A stretch of 62,000 bases of DNA from Branchiostoma floridae (taxonomy: Eukaryota > Chordata > Leptocardii > Amphioxiformes > Branchiostomatidae), in the NCBI RefSeq assembly GCF_000003815.2, contig NC_049980.1:14656293-14718292 (forward strand), in the 5' to 3' direction. Positions within the stretch are counted from its first letter, which is position 1, and each line of letters starts with the position of its first letter. The notes beneath the pieces were generated by a model. The model worked only from the letters and a program-made list of their open reading frames with translations, made no database searches and had not been told where the DNA came from. The translations under genes were made by a program, and so were the position numbers. This document shows positions 12,579 to 27,500 of this stretch, piece by piece.

Positions 12579-15500
12579 GTGAGCATTAGTAAGATGTGAA
12601 ACGGTGTGTAGTTCACAAGTATTGTATGGTGTCTGTTTCTATATGTGTCCAGGGAGTCCTGAAAAACAGGCTGAAGCCTGAGCGATGTAACTCAAATAAA
12701 AAGTAAAAGTAAAACAAATAAAATGAAATGAAATGGAACACCTTTCATAACTCTATCATTTTTTACATTTTACATATTAAGTAATATTAGTCTTTGTGTT
12801 TGAGTGTAGGTTGTCTTTAGATATGGTAGAACTTTAACGCATTGCACCTCCTGAATGTTGTAGACTCTGAGGTGCCAGTGTGAACACAACACCTGTGGTG
12901 AGAGCTGTGAGCGCTGCTGTCCACTCTTCAACCAGAAACCATGGCAACCTGGAACAGCTGAGAGCAGTAATGAGTGCGAAGGTGAGATAACTTTTGTACA
13001 TACAACAATCTCAACAAGAATATATCAAACGCAGTGGTTTAAAATTTCCTCATTTGCAGCAACATGTCATACATGTAGTGGAATAATGCATGTCATAAAC
13101 AGCTACTACTACTTCTATGCTAATGTTTGCAGTGTTGGCCTGTAGGTCATGTTATTTTTGAGTGACTGTAATGTTGGCCCTGTGTTCCTACAGCCTGCCA
13201 GTGCTTTGGCCATGCTGACGAGTGTGTGTATGACCAGGGTGTGGCTGACCGCAGGGAGAGTGTGAACATCCTTGGCATCTATGAAGGCGGTGGTGTCTGC
13301 CAGAATTGCAGGGTAGGGGGCTCTTCTTCTCAACTCATAATCAGTGCTATGTTTGGGAACAAACAAGGTTGAATGTACTGTGGTCTTGAATGATGACAAA
13401 AACTTGAACAAACAGTTAATGGAATGTTTATATATATACTTTGGGTATATTAATTATTGTGCGGGGAACCTATGCTCTTAGAAGTATCTCAATCCGAAGG
13501 TGGTGCTGATTTCAATGCCCATACAATAATTTCATCTTTTTCCAGTGCCTCATTGAGAAATGATTGACACGTGTCAATATTCTATAATTATTGGCAAGAT
13601 AATTGGGTTGTATCCATTTTCTGTGTTCATTCTTTATCATCCTGCATTAAATTTCTTCTCCATTGCATAATACAGCTGAACTATTAGGATACCAAATGGT
13701 TTGTTAACTGCTACCTAACTGTGTAACTCTGGATTTGGGAAATGTCTGTATCTTAGGCAAGTTAAATTTTGTTTGCCTGAAAGTACATGGGCACTGCTCA
13801 AAATGTCAACTTTCTGTTGTTCCTTGTTACAGGCCAACACCATGGGTAACAACTGTGAACAGTGCATTGATGGGTTCTACCGACCTGCAGGCATACCGAG
13901 GGATGATCCCAACCCATGTAGAGGTCAGTCTCTGGCATCAACTTTGTGTGACTCAGTAGTTGTGCTTGAAAGATAAGAGATAAGACTGTCTAAATCCTTG
14001 TACTGCATAACAAAGTGTTTAACTGCTGTTATCATGAGGTATACTTATAACAACATCTATGACAAAATGTGTATCACTGAAAACATTCCCCAGAAAGTAA
14101 CAACGCTGACATAAGTGTGACCAACACAGTGCCTTTAGTTTTGCTTGCCTTAAACTTTAGGGGCAATGTATCCAAATGTTCAGGCTACTCATGAGGAGTA
14201 CTTTGTGACCAAGACCTTACACATGTGCTGCTTGTCTCTTACAGAATGCCAGTGTAACCCTATTGGTGAAGATCCCAGCCGAAGGGGCCAGTGTGTGAAG
14301 GATGACACCAGGATCGCTGAGGGTTTGGTAAGATAAAAGAACATTTAGAAGTGGTTGATGTGGAACAAAAGATGTTCTTTAAGGTTAGGTTTGAAAGTTA
14401 TCATTATGATTGTACATACAAAGTAATAATGATTTTACCAAAGTAGAAGAAAATGAGTACAGCCAATGTTGTTCTGATGGCATGTTTTTTTTTTGTACTT
14501 TAGGAGCCAGGCCAGTGTTACTGTAGACCTGGCTTTGGCGGACCAAGATGCGACCGCTGTGCCCGAGGTTACACGGGTTATCCCAACTGTGAACCATGTG
14601 ACTGTAGTGTCGCTGGCAGTGTGAATGAAGATGTCTGTGTTGGCCCATGCATCTGCAAGGTCAGTCCTCTTTGCCAAGACAAATTTCCTTGCACAGTTTT
14701 CTCTGTTGTACAAACACACAATTCACAGCCATTGATTAAGTTGGAGAATAGCCTAGTCAAGGAGACATTTTCATTGCTTATCTGTATGCTGTTTTTATGT
14801 ATTAACCATAACCTAACGTGGTAACGTTTTTGATATAGAAATAAGTATGTTGTCAAATAGCTGAAGAGTGCCAGGGACATCAGATGAAAAAGCCATCATC
14901 AAGTCAGCATGACAGTAGTTATGACAAGTGCTCTTGAAGGTGATGTTGTTTCAAATGTTAATACTGTTTTTTAGGACAATGTTGAGGGTCAGTTCTGTGA
15001 TCGCTGCAAAGCTGGCTTCTACAACCTACAAGAGAACAACCCATACGGCTGCCAGCCATGCTTCTGCTTCGATGTCACCAACCAGTGTCAGAGTGTGCCA
15101 TGGTACAGGGAACAGGTACGGCAAGTTGAATTTTTTTAAAGGACTGTATAGTGTTGATAGGAAGTTTTTCTAAGAGTTATTCGTTACAACTCAGCATTAA
15201 CACTGGAAACATATTAGAAGACAGTAAAATTTCCTTACTTTGCACTTGTAACTAGATCTCTTTGATGTAAGCCTGCTGTATATTAATATATTTTAACAGT
15301 GTACAGGAACAAAGGTGCATTGTATATAAATTACAGGAATGTTGCTATCTCCTTTATTTTGTGTTGACAGACATTCACATTCATGTGCAAGCTTTAGCCA
15401 GGGCTCATTTTTCAGATTAGAATACAGCAGCTCACTAACTATTCCACCTTCTACTAGATCACCACCATGCAGGGATGGACAGTCAGGGCACCCCAGGGGG

Positions 15501-18500
15501 ACAGGTTTGTGTACCCCAGGGATGATGGCTTCAACCGCATCACTGTGCCACACTTTGAAGCTGCCAGGGACCTTGGGAGTCTGTACTACTGGAGTGCTCC
15601 TAGGGAATACCTCGGCAACCAGGTTAGAAACCCATCCTATCCTTTCACACAGTGATCAAAAGGATACCAACCCTATTGCTGACCAAAATGTCTTGTCGAT
15701 CAAGCTTTTTTTCCTGCTGTGTGACACCAACAAAGTTAATTATGGGCCAAAGCAGTAGGAGTTAAGAAATTCTCCAGCAGAGTTAGATAGCGTGCTGACT
15801 TGCATATAAAAAATTATATTCCTGTAAACTAATGGAAAAAGATACCAACAGGCAGTCAGTTAAGCCTGGTCCTGAAATAACGTATGTGTATGTAAGTAAA
15901 GGCTGGTGCTTGAGTACAGCTAAGGGGTGTCAGTTTGAACGTCGGGTATATGTCACATCTGAAAAACAACCTAGGCCATGCTGACACATGTTTATTTCCC
16001 AGTTGGAGTCATATGGCGGAGTTCTACGGTATACAGTGTCGTACAGGACATCTGACCGAGGTGATAGCGGGGACCCCTCAGCAAGACCCACCGTGGATAT
16101 TGATGTTATCATGGAGGTAAGTATTCAAAGACTGTAAACTCATTGCGTAGACAACTTTAAATTTTTTGGGATAACTTGACATACCTCCTACTGACATAGC
16201 AGAATTAAATCCAATTTTGGTGTTTTAGTTTCCAAAGTTGTGAGGTTTCCTTCCAGACATTGCTTTCATTTCCCTTTATGTTTGCTGAATGTTTGTGTTT
16301 TCCTTCTGTTCACTGTCTCCTTTCACACCATATATTCTCGTTACATTTCCTCCTATGTGTTTGTAAATCTGCCACACTTTCTAGTTAGCTGCTAATGTTT
16401 GTGTCTGCTCTTTCCTACTTTCCATCTATCCATTCTTCCATCTGTGTGTATTCCTACCTTCCCCACTATCAATGGTACTAGGGAGGGGGTAGGAGGATAA
16501 TCTACAAGACAACAGAGGCACAGCCTCGGAGGTATGACCAAATCCATTCCAGTTACATGGCGCCGACTGAAGGTCAGTGGCGCCCGATCGTCCGCCGCTG
16601 GGGCTGGCCTCTGTCTCGCAGAACCCGCTCCACATACCTCTCTTCTGAGGATGAGTTCTTCTTCAACCTGCTGAACCAAAACACTAGGAGAAACCAGAAC
16701 TCAAGACGAAACCAGAACTCAAGGCGAAACCAGAACTCAAGGCAAAGCCAGAACATAAGAGGAAACCAGAACTTAAGAACAAGAATAACGGTCTTCCTCC
16801 TTTACTGTCTTTCCATTCTCTTGTTTCTTCTGCATTTCTTATCTGTCACATTTGTGTCTGCATCTTGCGTAGACTTGTAACTGCTTACTTGGCTTGTGCA
16901 AACAAGACTGCATAGGAGGGTTCATCATTAGTATGTTTTTGTACATTATGCATACTTTTGCCACTGTAGTTGAAATGGATGAATTTCTTTGTCATTGCAA
17001 GTATTTTGCCAATTATTTTGGGTTGCTTTTGAAATATGTATCATGATCTGTATATTTACATGTACAAAAGTTGTGTTGGCATTGGTATTGGTTCAGCAAA
17101 TTGAACCACTTTTGTTGAAGAAAATCTTTCTATTTTGATTTCGTAAATAGTTTCATCAGATAGGTAGATCAATTCAACAGTTACGCAATGGTCGTCGACA
17201 GATGGTCGTCAAAACGTTTATGGAAGAATTATAAGAAGGTTGTGTAACAAGAAGACTTTGTTGAAGTTTTTATTCTGATGTTTTTATTGTCACAACATCT
17301 CATAAACCATGCCTTTAATCAACTGACCCATATTCCCATAGGGTAATGGGAGGAGCATCACATACACAGAGAACAGACAGGTGGGCCCAAGTGTGGAGGA
17401 GACTGTCACTGTCTACCTCATCCCTAGTGGATGGAGGGAGTATGCGGACCCCAACTCTGCCTTCAACGTTGGTGCACGAATCTCCCGCACTGAGCTCATG
17501 ACAGTCCTGGCTGATGTGACCAAGCTGTTGATCAGGGCAACGTACAACACCAACCCTGTGGAATCAAGGTAGAGCTTTACTGTATCAGCTTGGGACTAAT
17601 CAGCTCCAGTCTGTTTTCAATGTACTGTAAAAGGGGAAATGTTCTGAATAATTTCCAACATGTAATTTTTTCGCACCCTAGATGTTATGTATTTCTGCAG
17701 ACATTTTACAGCAGACATTTTAAATATCTGTCACTTTAAGACTACAAAAAATTTATTTTCTTCTGTTTCTAGTTTCGAATTCTTTCTTGGAATTTTTAAA
17801 TTTTTGTCCGCCCCAACAAGCAAATTTCTGTCCTGGAACGGAGGTTTGTAATAATCAATGTATCAGCAGTATTGTACATTAGGACTAGTCCAAGCATTGA
17901 CATGAGGTGAATGTTTGTTTCCCACAGCTTGAGTTCCGTAAGCATGGAGTCGGCCTCTTCAGAAGCTGTGGGCCCCACTTTGGCATCTGATGTGGAACAA
18001 TGTCAGTGCCCAATTGGTTACACTGGCCTGTCCTGTGAAGGGTGCATTAAGGGCTTCCGACGTGTGAACGGGCAGCTGTACGGAGGGCAGTGTGAACCCT
18101 GTCAGTGTAACGGCCATGCTGAAGAGTGTGATGATGTGACAGGAACATGTTTGGTAAGATTAGCAAGTAGTTAGTCACTGGTAACAGTACTAGATGTCAA
18201 AACTAAAGCTGTACATTAATATGAACTAGAATGTAATCTTTGCTAACATAGACAATGTGCTTTTATGTATAAACTTGTGTAGCAGTCTGTCCTAATAATT
18301 ATGTATGCATTGTCTTTAGTTCCAATAGACCGTTATATGAACCAGTCAATGACTTAATAACTTCTCTGCAATTTAAAAGAATTAGACCTTAATATTAGCT
18401 TTGTAGATCTAGTTTTTTTTTTTTCAAAAATATAAAACACTAACACCACTAACACTTCTTGACATTACTGATTTGGTAATACATGTATAGAGATAACAAC

Positions 18501-21500
18501 CTGCTGAACTCGATGCTGGCACCCTCAGGACAACTACATCTAACAGCAACTAATGTGCAGAACCAGGTGATGCTAGGTGCTCACTGCTAGGGTGTGGTGT
18601 GAACTAAACTTCTCTCTGACTTCTCTTGTGGATACGCAATGCAGTCGTATCTGTCAAATTCTGCCCTTGTGCAGAGCTGTCTGCACAACACAGCCGGACG
18701 AAACTGCGAGGTCTGCGCTCCCGGTTACTATGGAGACGCAACCCGAGGAACGCCCGACGACTGCTCCCGTTGTGCCTGCCCCCTGGTGGAGTCCTCCAAC
18801 AACTTCAGCCCCACCTGCGTGGCTATGGATGGGGGAGTCTTCTGTGACCGCTGCCCACCCGGACATGAAGGTTTCCAATGCGAAAAGTAACTGTCAACTT
18901 TGACTCCATTATATTAGAATTGCAACAAAAGCAATATGATGGGTAACTAACTGATATTGTGAACACGTACATATTCAGTCCCCTTTCGTTTAATCTTTCT
19001 TACGCTGTAGCCTATCTCTAATGCAAATTTGGTGCTATGTGAATTAATTGTGAAAGAACACATGCAGGACTGTTATGTGAAGTGTATTGTCAGCTAACTT
19101 ACTGTCAGTATTTCCTTTATGAATTTCCAATTATTATTTTTTTTTTATTATTGACTTAATGTTCCATTGTTTACCATTACCAGGTGTGCTGACGGCTATT
19201 TTGGCAACCCCCTTGAGGTGGGGAACCTTTGCAAACAGTGTACCTGTAATGGCAACATTGACCCCACCGATGAAGGCAACTGCAACACTATCACTGGCGA
19301 GTGTCTGAAGTGCATAGGGAACACTGCAGGCGATGAATGTGAACGTTGTGCTGATGGCTACTTTGGAGATGCCATCAATGCCAAGAACTGTCAGCGTAAG
19401 GAATTTAACCTTCCTGATTTCCTCTGCTGTACACTTGTTTATGTTGAAAATATACCTCTGGCAGTCAATCACACTGGAGAGATTAAACAATGTATTGTGT
19501 GCTTTGATAAGTTATCCTTTTCCAGTTTTAAAACACAACATCAAGACATTTTGATGTTATAGTACAGAAGAGAACCAACTGACTTTTGCCTTATGGACGT
19601 GAAAGATTAACTTTTGCTGAATTGCAACTTTTCATTAACACCTGTGGATTGGTAGTGTGGTTTGTAGAAGACTGAAATTCTGTTGCTCTACATTTTGCTG
19701 CTGTAGGATGCCTTTGCCACCCACGTGGGTCCTACCAGGAAGACTGTGACCTGAACACCGGGCAGTGCCGCTGCAGACCCAATGTGATTGGCCGGGACTG
19801 TGATCAGTGTGCCGTGAGTTCCAGTCTAGCCTATTGTCGTAGTCACAATAAAGCTAACAGTATATAATTTCTGGAGCAAATCTCCAACACAAAATTCTCA
19901 AATATCCAACTCCAGTCTTAAATGACAACGAATCAGCAATTATCTGCTTCTGTGACGTCACATTTAATTATAAGCAGGTAGAACATGTGTGTTCAAGCTA
20001 TAAAAGCGTGCCTTACAGCAAATTTGACAGCATAGAAAATGCACAGACATGCGATCATTGCCTTCCTGTGGTCCAATATGGGGCATCACAACGACAGTTT
20101 ATTTTACTATTTCCAAATTGATATAAGACCCAAAAAGACTATTGTACCTGGTCAGAATATGGTTCAACAATCATTTTATGATTTTTTAATTGCTACATGA
20201 CTTCTATGTCCCAACAGGTAGGGTTCTTTGGTATAAACTCTGGGGAAGGCTGTCAGGCCTGTAACTGTGACAGTACAGGCTCCCTGTCCACCCAGTGTGA
20301 TGAGGACGGACAGTGTCGCTGCAAACCTGGTGTTGGAGGACAGCAGTGTGACCGCTGTGATGTCGGCTTCTACGGCTTCTCTGAGGATGGATGCAAGGGT
20401 AAGAAAGTCCTCATGGGCAAGGAAGGTCTTAATTTGATATCACAGCAGTCTTCCGAACTTTCATTTTTTAATTGTTTTAGTAAAAAATTTTTTAGTAGTC
20501 AGTTTCAGTAAATGTCGCACATCTCAGTTCTTCAGTGACAAGGGTCCTTGGAAGTACCAGGTTTTTGGAGTAACGTTTTTTTAGTGGCTGTCCTGTTCCC
20601 ATGCCAGGTACTCAGGATTGAGTGGGTAGCTGCATGGTAGGTCGATGTTCGTATAACGTTTGACGGTCTTTGACCCCTCTAGGCTTTTTTTGTTGTCATC
20701 AAGTATTTGCTTATAGGTATTGCTCCAAGGTCAAAAACAGGGAATGGCCCCAAATGGACTTTCGACGTATGTCAGGTTATCTATTACTGTGAGATATATA
20801 GTTACTGTACTACAATTTGCTTATAAATCAGATAAGGTATCTGCTTCTCTCTCATTTGTGACTATTTCAGGGAAGTGTTTTTCGTCTCTGTAGAAACAAT
20901 AAATTTTAGGTAGGGCAAGAAACTTGGATGTCCCCCTAAAAAGTATTATATTTTGTACATAACACTTTGTTGTGTTATATTCCAGCCTGTGACTGCTCCC
21001 GTACTGGCGGCTTCTGTGATGACCAAACCGGAGACTGCATCTGCCCGCCGAACACAGTAGGCATCCGTTGTGAGAGCTGCAAACCTGAGACATTTGGTTG
21101 GGATGGGCTGAACGGCTGCACTCCCTGTGACTGTGATCCTGTGGGATCTGAAGGAAATGACTGTGATCTGACCACTGGACAGTGCAAGTGAGTTGATAAG
21201 ATTGGCATTTTTAGACCTCAACTGGCAATTGTCAATGTGTCTAAACTTGATTGACACAAAGAAAGCAGTGTAACATTTGAGAGCTGTTACCCAAGATGAC
21301 ATATAACAATAAACCTCAATTGACAATGAATGAGTATGATAGAAATTTTGCTAGTGAATTCCGTATTGATTCCCTTCACCTGTAACGGGGAAACAAACCT
21401 CCGAATGGATTTCTTCATCCCATACTCCTTTGGAAATGAAATAAGCAACTGTTTCTGCCTGATATTTTAGGTGCCTTAATGACTTCAGTGGGAGGCAGTG

Positions 21501-24500
21501 CAACATGTGCCAGTTTGGTTACTTTGACTTCCCTACCTGTCGGGAGTGCACCTGTAACCAGGCAGGGACTGACCCAAACACCTGCAATGCCAACGATGTC
21601 TGTGCTTGTGCTGACAATGGGACATGCTCATGCAAGGTAGGACTCTCCTGTCCAGGCAGGAAGTGAGTGGGAAGATTAAGGCCAGACTGGCAGGAATGAC
21701 ATGAAGTTCCAATAGAAGAGTCTACTAATTTCCTCACTAATTTACAGGGAGATATTACTTTTGGTCTGCATATTTTGCAATTTAGGATAGGTGTCAGTGA
21801 GCCCTTAATGCATTGACAGCATTGACTCTTCTGGATGCAAGGATTAATGTCTGCAAACAAGAGCAGCCAAACACAAGTGCTTGATTTTCACAGTTTAGAC
21901 TGATTCTATTGCCCTGCCTGCATCCATCAAAATTCAGGAATGCATAGTAAAATGGGTACAAATGCAAAAGTTTGTTGGGCATGCATTCAGTCTTGGTTGT
22001 ATTGCTTTATTTGATTGACAACCAGACTGGTCTATTTTGCTCCACCAAAAAAGAGGCAGCGCATCTGAATAGGTAAACTTTACACAATAATACTAACTTA
22101 TTGAATTATTTCCTACAGCCCAATGTGGAAGGTAAATCCTGCACACTTTGTAAGGAGGGCAGCTTCAACCTTGAGGAGGAGAACCCCAACGGCTGCACCA
22201 GCTGTTTCTGCTTCGGCATCACAGACCAGTGTAGGCAGGCCAACCTTGTCACAGAGCAGGTAAGGGATTGAAGTTCATATGCACACAGAGCAAGGTAGTT
22301 CCAATGTTGAATGGTATTCTTTATGAGAGTCAATACTATAACAGTTTTAACTGCAACTAGAAGTTGGTAACCAATCAAACTTATATTAAGCCTTTTTCTT
22401 CTAGTTTTTTGGAAAATGATTCCTTCTTTATCATTGCCACTTGATTTAGTTTGAAATATTCTAAGATGTAGCCTGCTACCATACCAAAATTGTACATGTA
22501 TGTGACATCAAAGTGTTGACTTCTTTGACAGGTGACCCCTGATGCAGACAATAACAACTTTTTCCTGAGTAACATCCGGCGCACTCAGCAGACCCAGAGA
22601 GGCCTGTCCATCAGGGAAAATGAAGTTGAAGTGGACGCCAGAGCTGCAGCCCAAGAGCTGCCCTTCTCTCCTGTCTACTTCAACCTACCCGACGTCTTCC
22701 TTGGCAACAAGGTAAGAAATTCTTTGGTGACATTGTGTTTACTGTGTCTATCTGAACTCTGATTTGCATGTATGCCACTTTAAAATATGAGGACTTTGCC
22801 CAACAGGTTTGTCTTGTCAAAATTATAGAAGGGTAGTGTACGTTATCTTTTAGTGTACAAGTTTGATTAATTGTTGTCAATTGAATGACAAAGCAGTTAG
22901 CTGATATCCATAGCATATTTGGCCTATGTTAAACTTACAAAACAGTGGTAGTCAACTTGCTCTATAGTGTCCAGAAGGATAATGTATGCTGTCTCCTACA
23001 GATCACTTCCTATGGAGGTAAGCTGAGGTACACAGTGGAGTATGAAGAGGACCCAAACACCCCACCCGGCATTGAGAACACCATCAGCCAGCAAGAGGAC
23101 GGTCCCCAGGTGGTTATCCACGGCATTGACACCGCCATCGTGTTGGACATCCCAGAAGTCATCGCTGCTGTTCCTGCAAGGCACGAGATTGATCTTGTGG
23201 AGGTACTTATCGTTAATCTTCTCTTGATAACGTAATAGAAAATATGCAACAGGATAAATCCTCTATCGTCTTCGATATTTTGGATAGCATCTACTACCTT
23301 TCATAAGTGGCAGAAGGAGTCGAAACTAAAGATCAGTGTCCCCTGTATATGAATATGAAAAATTATAAGTCAAGTCAAATGTGTTACTCAAGGCATTGAA
23401 TTCATTCTTGTTGGATGATGGGAATTACATGTGAAGCAGTATTATTTCACTTGTCAGTGTTTCTGTGTTGCGTACATGTTCATGTCTCTACTAAGGCTGA
23501 CCTCAATAGGTTACTCTCTACCTATTTTTGTCAGCCAACTCTCTTCCTCCCTTTGAATGTACACAGTAGGATGTGATTTCCCTCTTTTCTTGCTCTTTGT
23601 CTATCCCCTCATTTCCGTTTGTGTCAATTTCCCTTTCTTTGACTTTCTCTATCTTTTATATCTGAATGGGAGGGAAGCTGAGTGACGTCCTTATAGTTTC
23701 TTTCTTTCTTTCTTTCACAAAGTCTAAAGTGTGTGACAGTCGAGAATTTGTACTTTCTCACTCAGAAATCCTCTCTTTGTCTCTTGCTTTCTTCCTATGT
23801 GTTCCATTAGTCTTGTTTGTCTTGCCCAGGTTCTATTTCTCATACTAGCCAGACAGACAGTAACCTCTTTACATTTCTCTGTGTCTCTGTACATTCATTG
23901 GTCACACCTTGTTAGACCTACTGGAAACTGTCTGAACGCAGTGGACGAAAGGTAAGGGCTAGGTCATGTCCCCTGCCCTGATGATGAGAGCATGTGTAGC
24001 TTTGTGAATGGCTTATCAGAATCATGTAGCCTTGCTGTTAATCTCAGCTGACTGTCAGATTATGAAGCTGTCTAATTCTTAAACTTCACTGTACTTCCAT
24101 CCAGCTTTGTGAAAACAAGGCACCACTTACTGCTGTGGTTTATTTATAGATGGATATTGGAAGTTTGTTTGGGCTTTTGTATCTGAATGCTGGGAATAGA
24201 ATTTTTTTAACTTTTATGTTGGGTTTTTGTGTTTTGTGAGGGGGATGTACAGGGACATGTGCATGGCTGTATGATGCCATCAATTTGAATTTGCTTTGCT
24301 GCTTGCAAATGATGATTTGATTTCAACATGTAGACATAAGTGAGGTTGAAGTGGACTGGCATCTTTGATATTGTAACCCTAAATCTTTGATATTGTAACC
24401 CTAAATCTTTGATATTGTAACCCTAAATCTTTGATATTGTGGCCCTAAAGGATTTTCAAGGTGCTTTTATATTTGATCAACAATGTAGAGAGCATTTAAC

Positions 24501-27500
24501 CCTCACTGACATTTTCAACAGTAGTTTCCATTTTACTAAAAGAAAAAGTTTTTCTCTCCCAGTTAAATGCAGCTGTACCAGTCCGTNNNNNNNNNNNNNN
24601 NNNNNNNNNNNNNNNNNNNNNNNNNNNNNNNNNNNNNNNNNNNNNNNNNNNNNNNNNNNNNNNNNNNNNNNNNNNNNNNNNNNNNNNNNNNNNNNNNNNN
24701 NNNNNNNNNNNNNNNNNNNNNNNNNNNNNNNNNNNNNNNNNNNNNNNNNNNNNNNNNNNNNNNNNNNNNNNNNNNNNNNNNNNNNNNNNNNNNNNNNNNN
24801 NNNNNNNNNNNNNNNNNNNNNNNNNNNNNNNNNNNNNNNNNNNNNNNNNNNNNNNNNNNNNNNNNNNNNNNNNNNNNNNNNNNNNNNNNNNNNNNNNNNN
24901 NNNNNNNNNNNNNNNNNNNNNNNNNNNNNNNNNNNNNNNNNNNNNNNNNNNNNNNNNNNNNNNNNNNNNNNNNNNNNNNNNNNNNNNNNNNNNNNNNNNN
25001 NNNNNNNNNNNNNNNNNNNNNNNNNNNNNNNNNNNNNNNNNNNNNNNNNNNNNNNNNNNNNNNNNNNNNNNNNNNNNNNNNNNNNNNNNNNNNNNNNNNN
25101 NNNNNNNNNNNNNNNNNNNNNNNNNNNNNNNNNNNNNNNNNNNNNNNNNNNNNNNNNNNNNNNNNNNNNNNNNNNNNNNNNNNNNNNNNNNNNNNNNNNN
25201 NNNNNNNNNNNNNNNNNNNNNNNNNNNNNNNNNNNNNNNNNNNNNNNNNNNNNNNNNNNNNNNNNNNNNNNNNNNNNNNNNNNNNNNNNNNNNNNNNNNN
25301 NNNNNNNNNNNNNNNNNNNNNNNNNNNNNNNNNNNNNNNNNNNNNNNNNNNNNNNNNNNNNNNNNNNNNNNNNNNNNNNNNNNNNNNNNNNNNNNNNNNN
25401 NNNNNNNNNNNNNNNNNNNNNNNNNNNNNNNNNNNNNNNNNNNNNNNNNNNNNNNNNNNNNNNNNNNNNNNNNNNNNNNNNNNNNNNNNNNNNNNNNNNN
25501 NNNNNNNACGTATATCACTCTGCCGACATCTGACAAGTAAGTACCGCAGGCGCTTCCAGTGAAGTACATCTGTACATTTTCTGTTTATCCCACTACAAAT
25601 TACCAAATTCATGTTGGAAGAAGTTCAGTTGAATAAGTATAAATGCAGAAATGTTCCCGGTGGATTTATGTTTGCGGTTTTCACAAGGCAGTATTACTGT
25701 GAGCTTAAAACCACTGTGAATCCATTACAGTAATTGACTACAGTATATGGCTCTACCGCGAACTTAAAACCACCGCGGGCACTCCACTTTCCCCTAACGC
25801 GGTGTAGCTTTACAGTAGCTTAATGTGTGTTCTTCTCATGTCCAGAGGATCAGCAACATTAATGTGTGTTATTGTCACATCCACAGGATCAGCAACATCT
25901 CTCTGGATGTTGGCCGTGAACGCCGGTCCAACGACACTGGTCGGGAGCCTCCCACCGACAGTGTGGAGGAATGCATGTGTCCTCCTGGCTACACTGGGCT
26001 GTCATGCCATGTAAGTTACTCTTCTCAACTAGATAATGATGTATTCTTAGGAAGAAGCAACAAATCATGTGTCCTCAAAGCTGGATATACTAAGTTTACA
26101 TGTACATCTGTATACTTAGTATAACCAGCATTGCCATTACACATAAGCTTTGTAGGCACATGGCACGGTAGCAGCTAGTTGTATTGCACTGAACATGTTG
26201 TCACACCTAACGTTTGCACAATTTAGCTGCAAACATTGTTTAAAGCTATCTAGTTGTGATTCCCCTACTATGAAGTTGGCAATGGGTTCCACTCTATGGT
26301 ACATGATATTATAGTTCTGTGAAAACATCAAATGTTTTGAACACAATCCAAGGTTGACATTGTTGGTAGTTGAAGGCATCACAATTTCTTGTTTTTTTTC
26401 TGTGCTTAAATTAGATATCTTGTAGAAAATGGACCTGTGCCAGATGCATAGAACTTAGTGCAGGAAATGGAGGGATTTAAATAATAGTAAAAAGAATAGG
26501 AGATGTGTGGGTTACTCTAATGAAGGGATTCCTGTGAGTAAAGCTGTTGGTTTGGTTTCAGGAATGTGCTGAAGGCTACAGGCGAGTGATGAATGGTCCG
26601 TACTTGGGCCGCTGCATCCCGTGTGACTGCAACAATCACAGTGCAGAGTGTGACCAGATCACGGGGATCTGTGAGGTGTGTGACTGTCCATGAGAACATC
26701 CTTCTGATATCTTGTAAATTATCTAGGAATTAAAAGAGGACTGATGGTTTTGATCTACATAAGGATAATAGATACACAAGTCAAAGAGATGCATTTGTAC
26801 CTAGAGTGAGAGTGTTCACATTTTATTCAGTAAGTGGTACATTTGATCAGGGATCATATCAAAGACATGGTACATACAGTATTCTCTGCTTAACACTTAG
26901 CATTCGGGAAAGAGTATGGTAGTAAAACAGTCGCCACTACCAATGGACTTAGCTTAGCCGCCTGCTATTGTGATTGTACAAAGTTGTGTGGCCCATGGGT
27001 TTAGAAATGCGACTATCTTCCTAGGGACTATCTCTAACTAATTTTATGTTGTGCTTTCCTCAGAACTGTGATGACAACACAACTGGTCAGAACTGTGAGA
27101 ATTGTGCAGATGGGTTCTTTGGCAACGCCGTTCCAGGAGCAGATGATTCAGGCTGCAAGCGCTGTGCCTGTCCTCTGGTCAACGATGAGAACAAGTAGGT
27201 TTCTTCTATACAAGGAAAACTTCTGTGCAACATTTCTGCAAGACAGTTTTCTAGCTGCAATAAGTGCGTAATTATAAAAGTAGGTACTTTGAGAGGAGAA
27301 TGCACTGTAAACTGTATTTTCTTTTTTACCAGTATGGCAAGTTTATGACTTTTATCATCTAAATCTGTAATACTAGTGTGAAATTGTTGTTCAATTTTTT
27401 AATCAAAAATGTTCTTTTTCACACTCCTGGTATTTCATTTGGATAATGCATGAGACTCTAAGCAAGTCAATTTTTTTTAAAACTTGCACTTGACCTAAGA

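Noticed and set aside
18527-18570. Small exon-like segment with ccctcag before gacaactacatctaa and a following gtgatg
   Set aside because: The frame required after exon 17928-18153 meets a stop at once; the exon at 18675 joins cleanly.
24439-25612. Very long open frames on both strands across 24439-25612
   Set aside because: They consist almost wholly of Ns read as unknown residues in the assembly gap; only the last 29 bases of one frame belong to a laminin exon.
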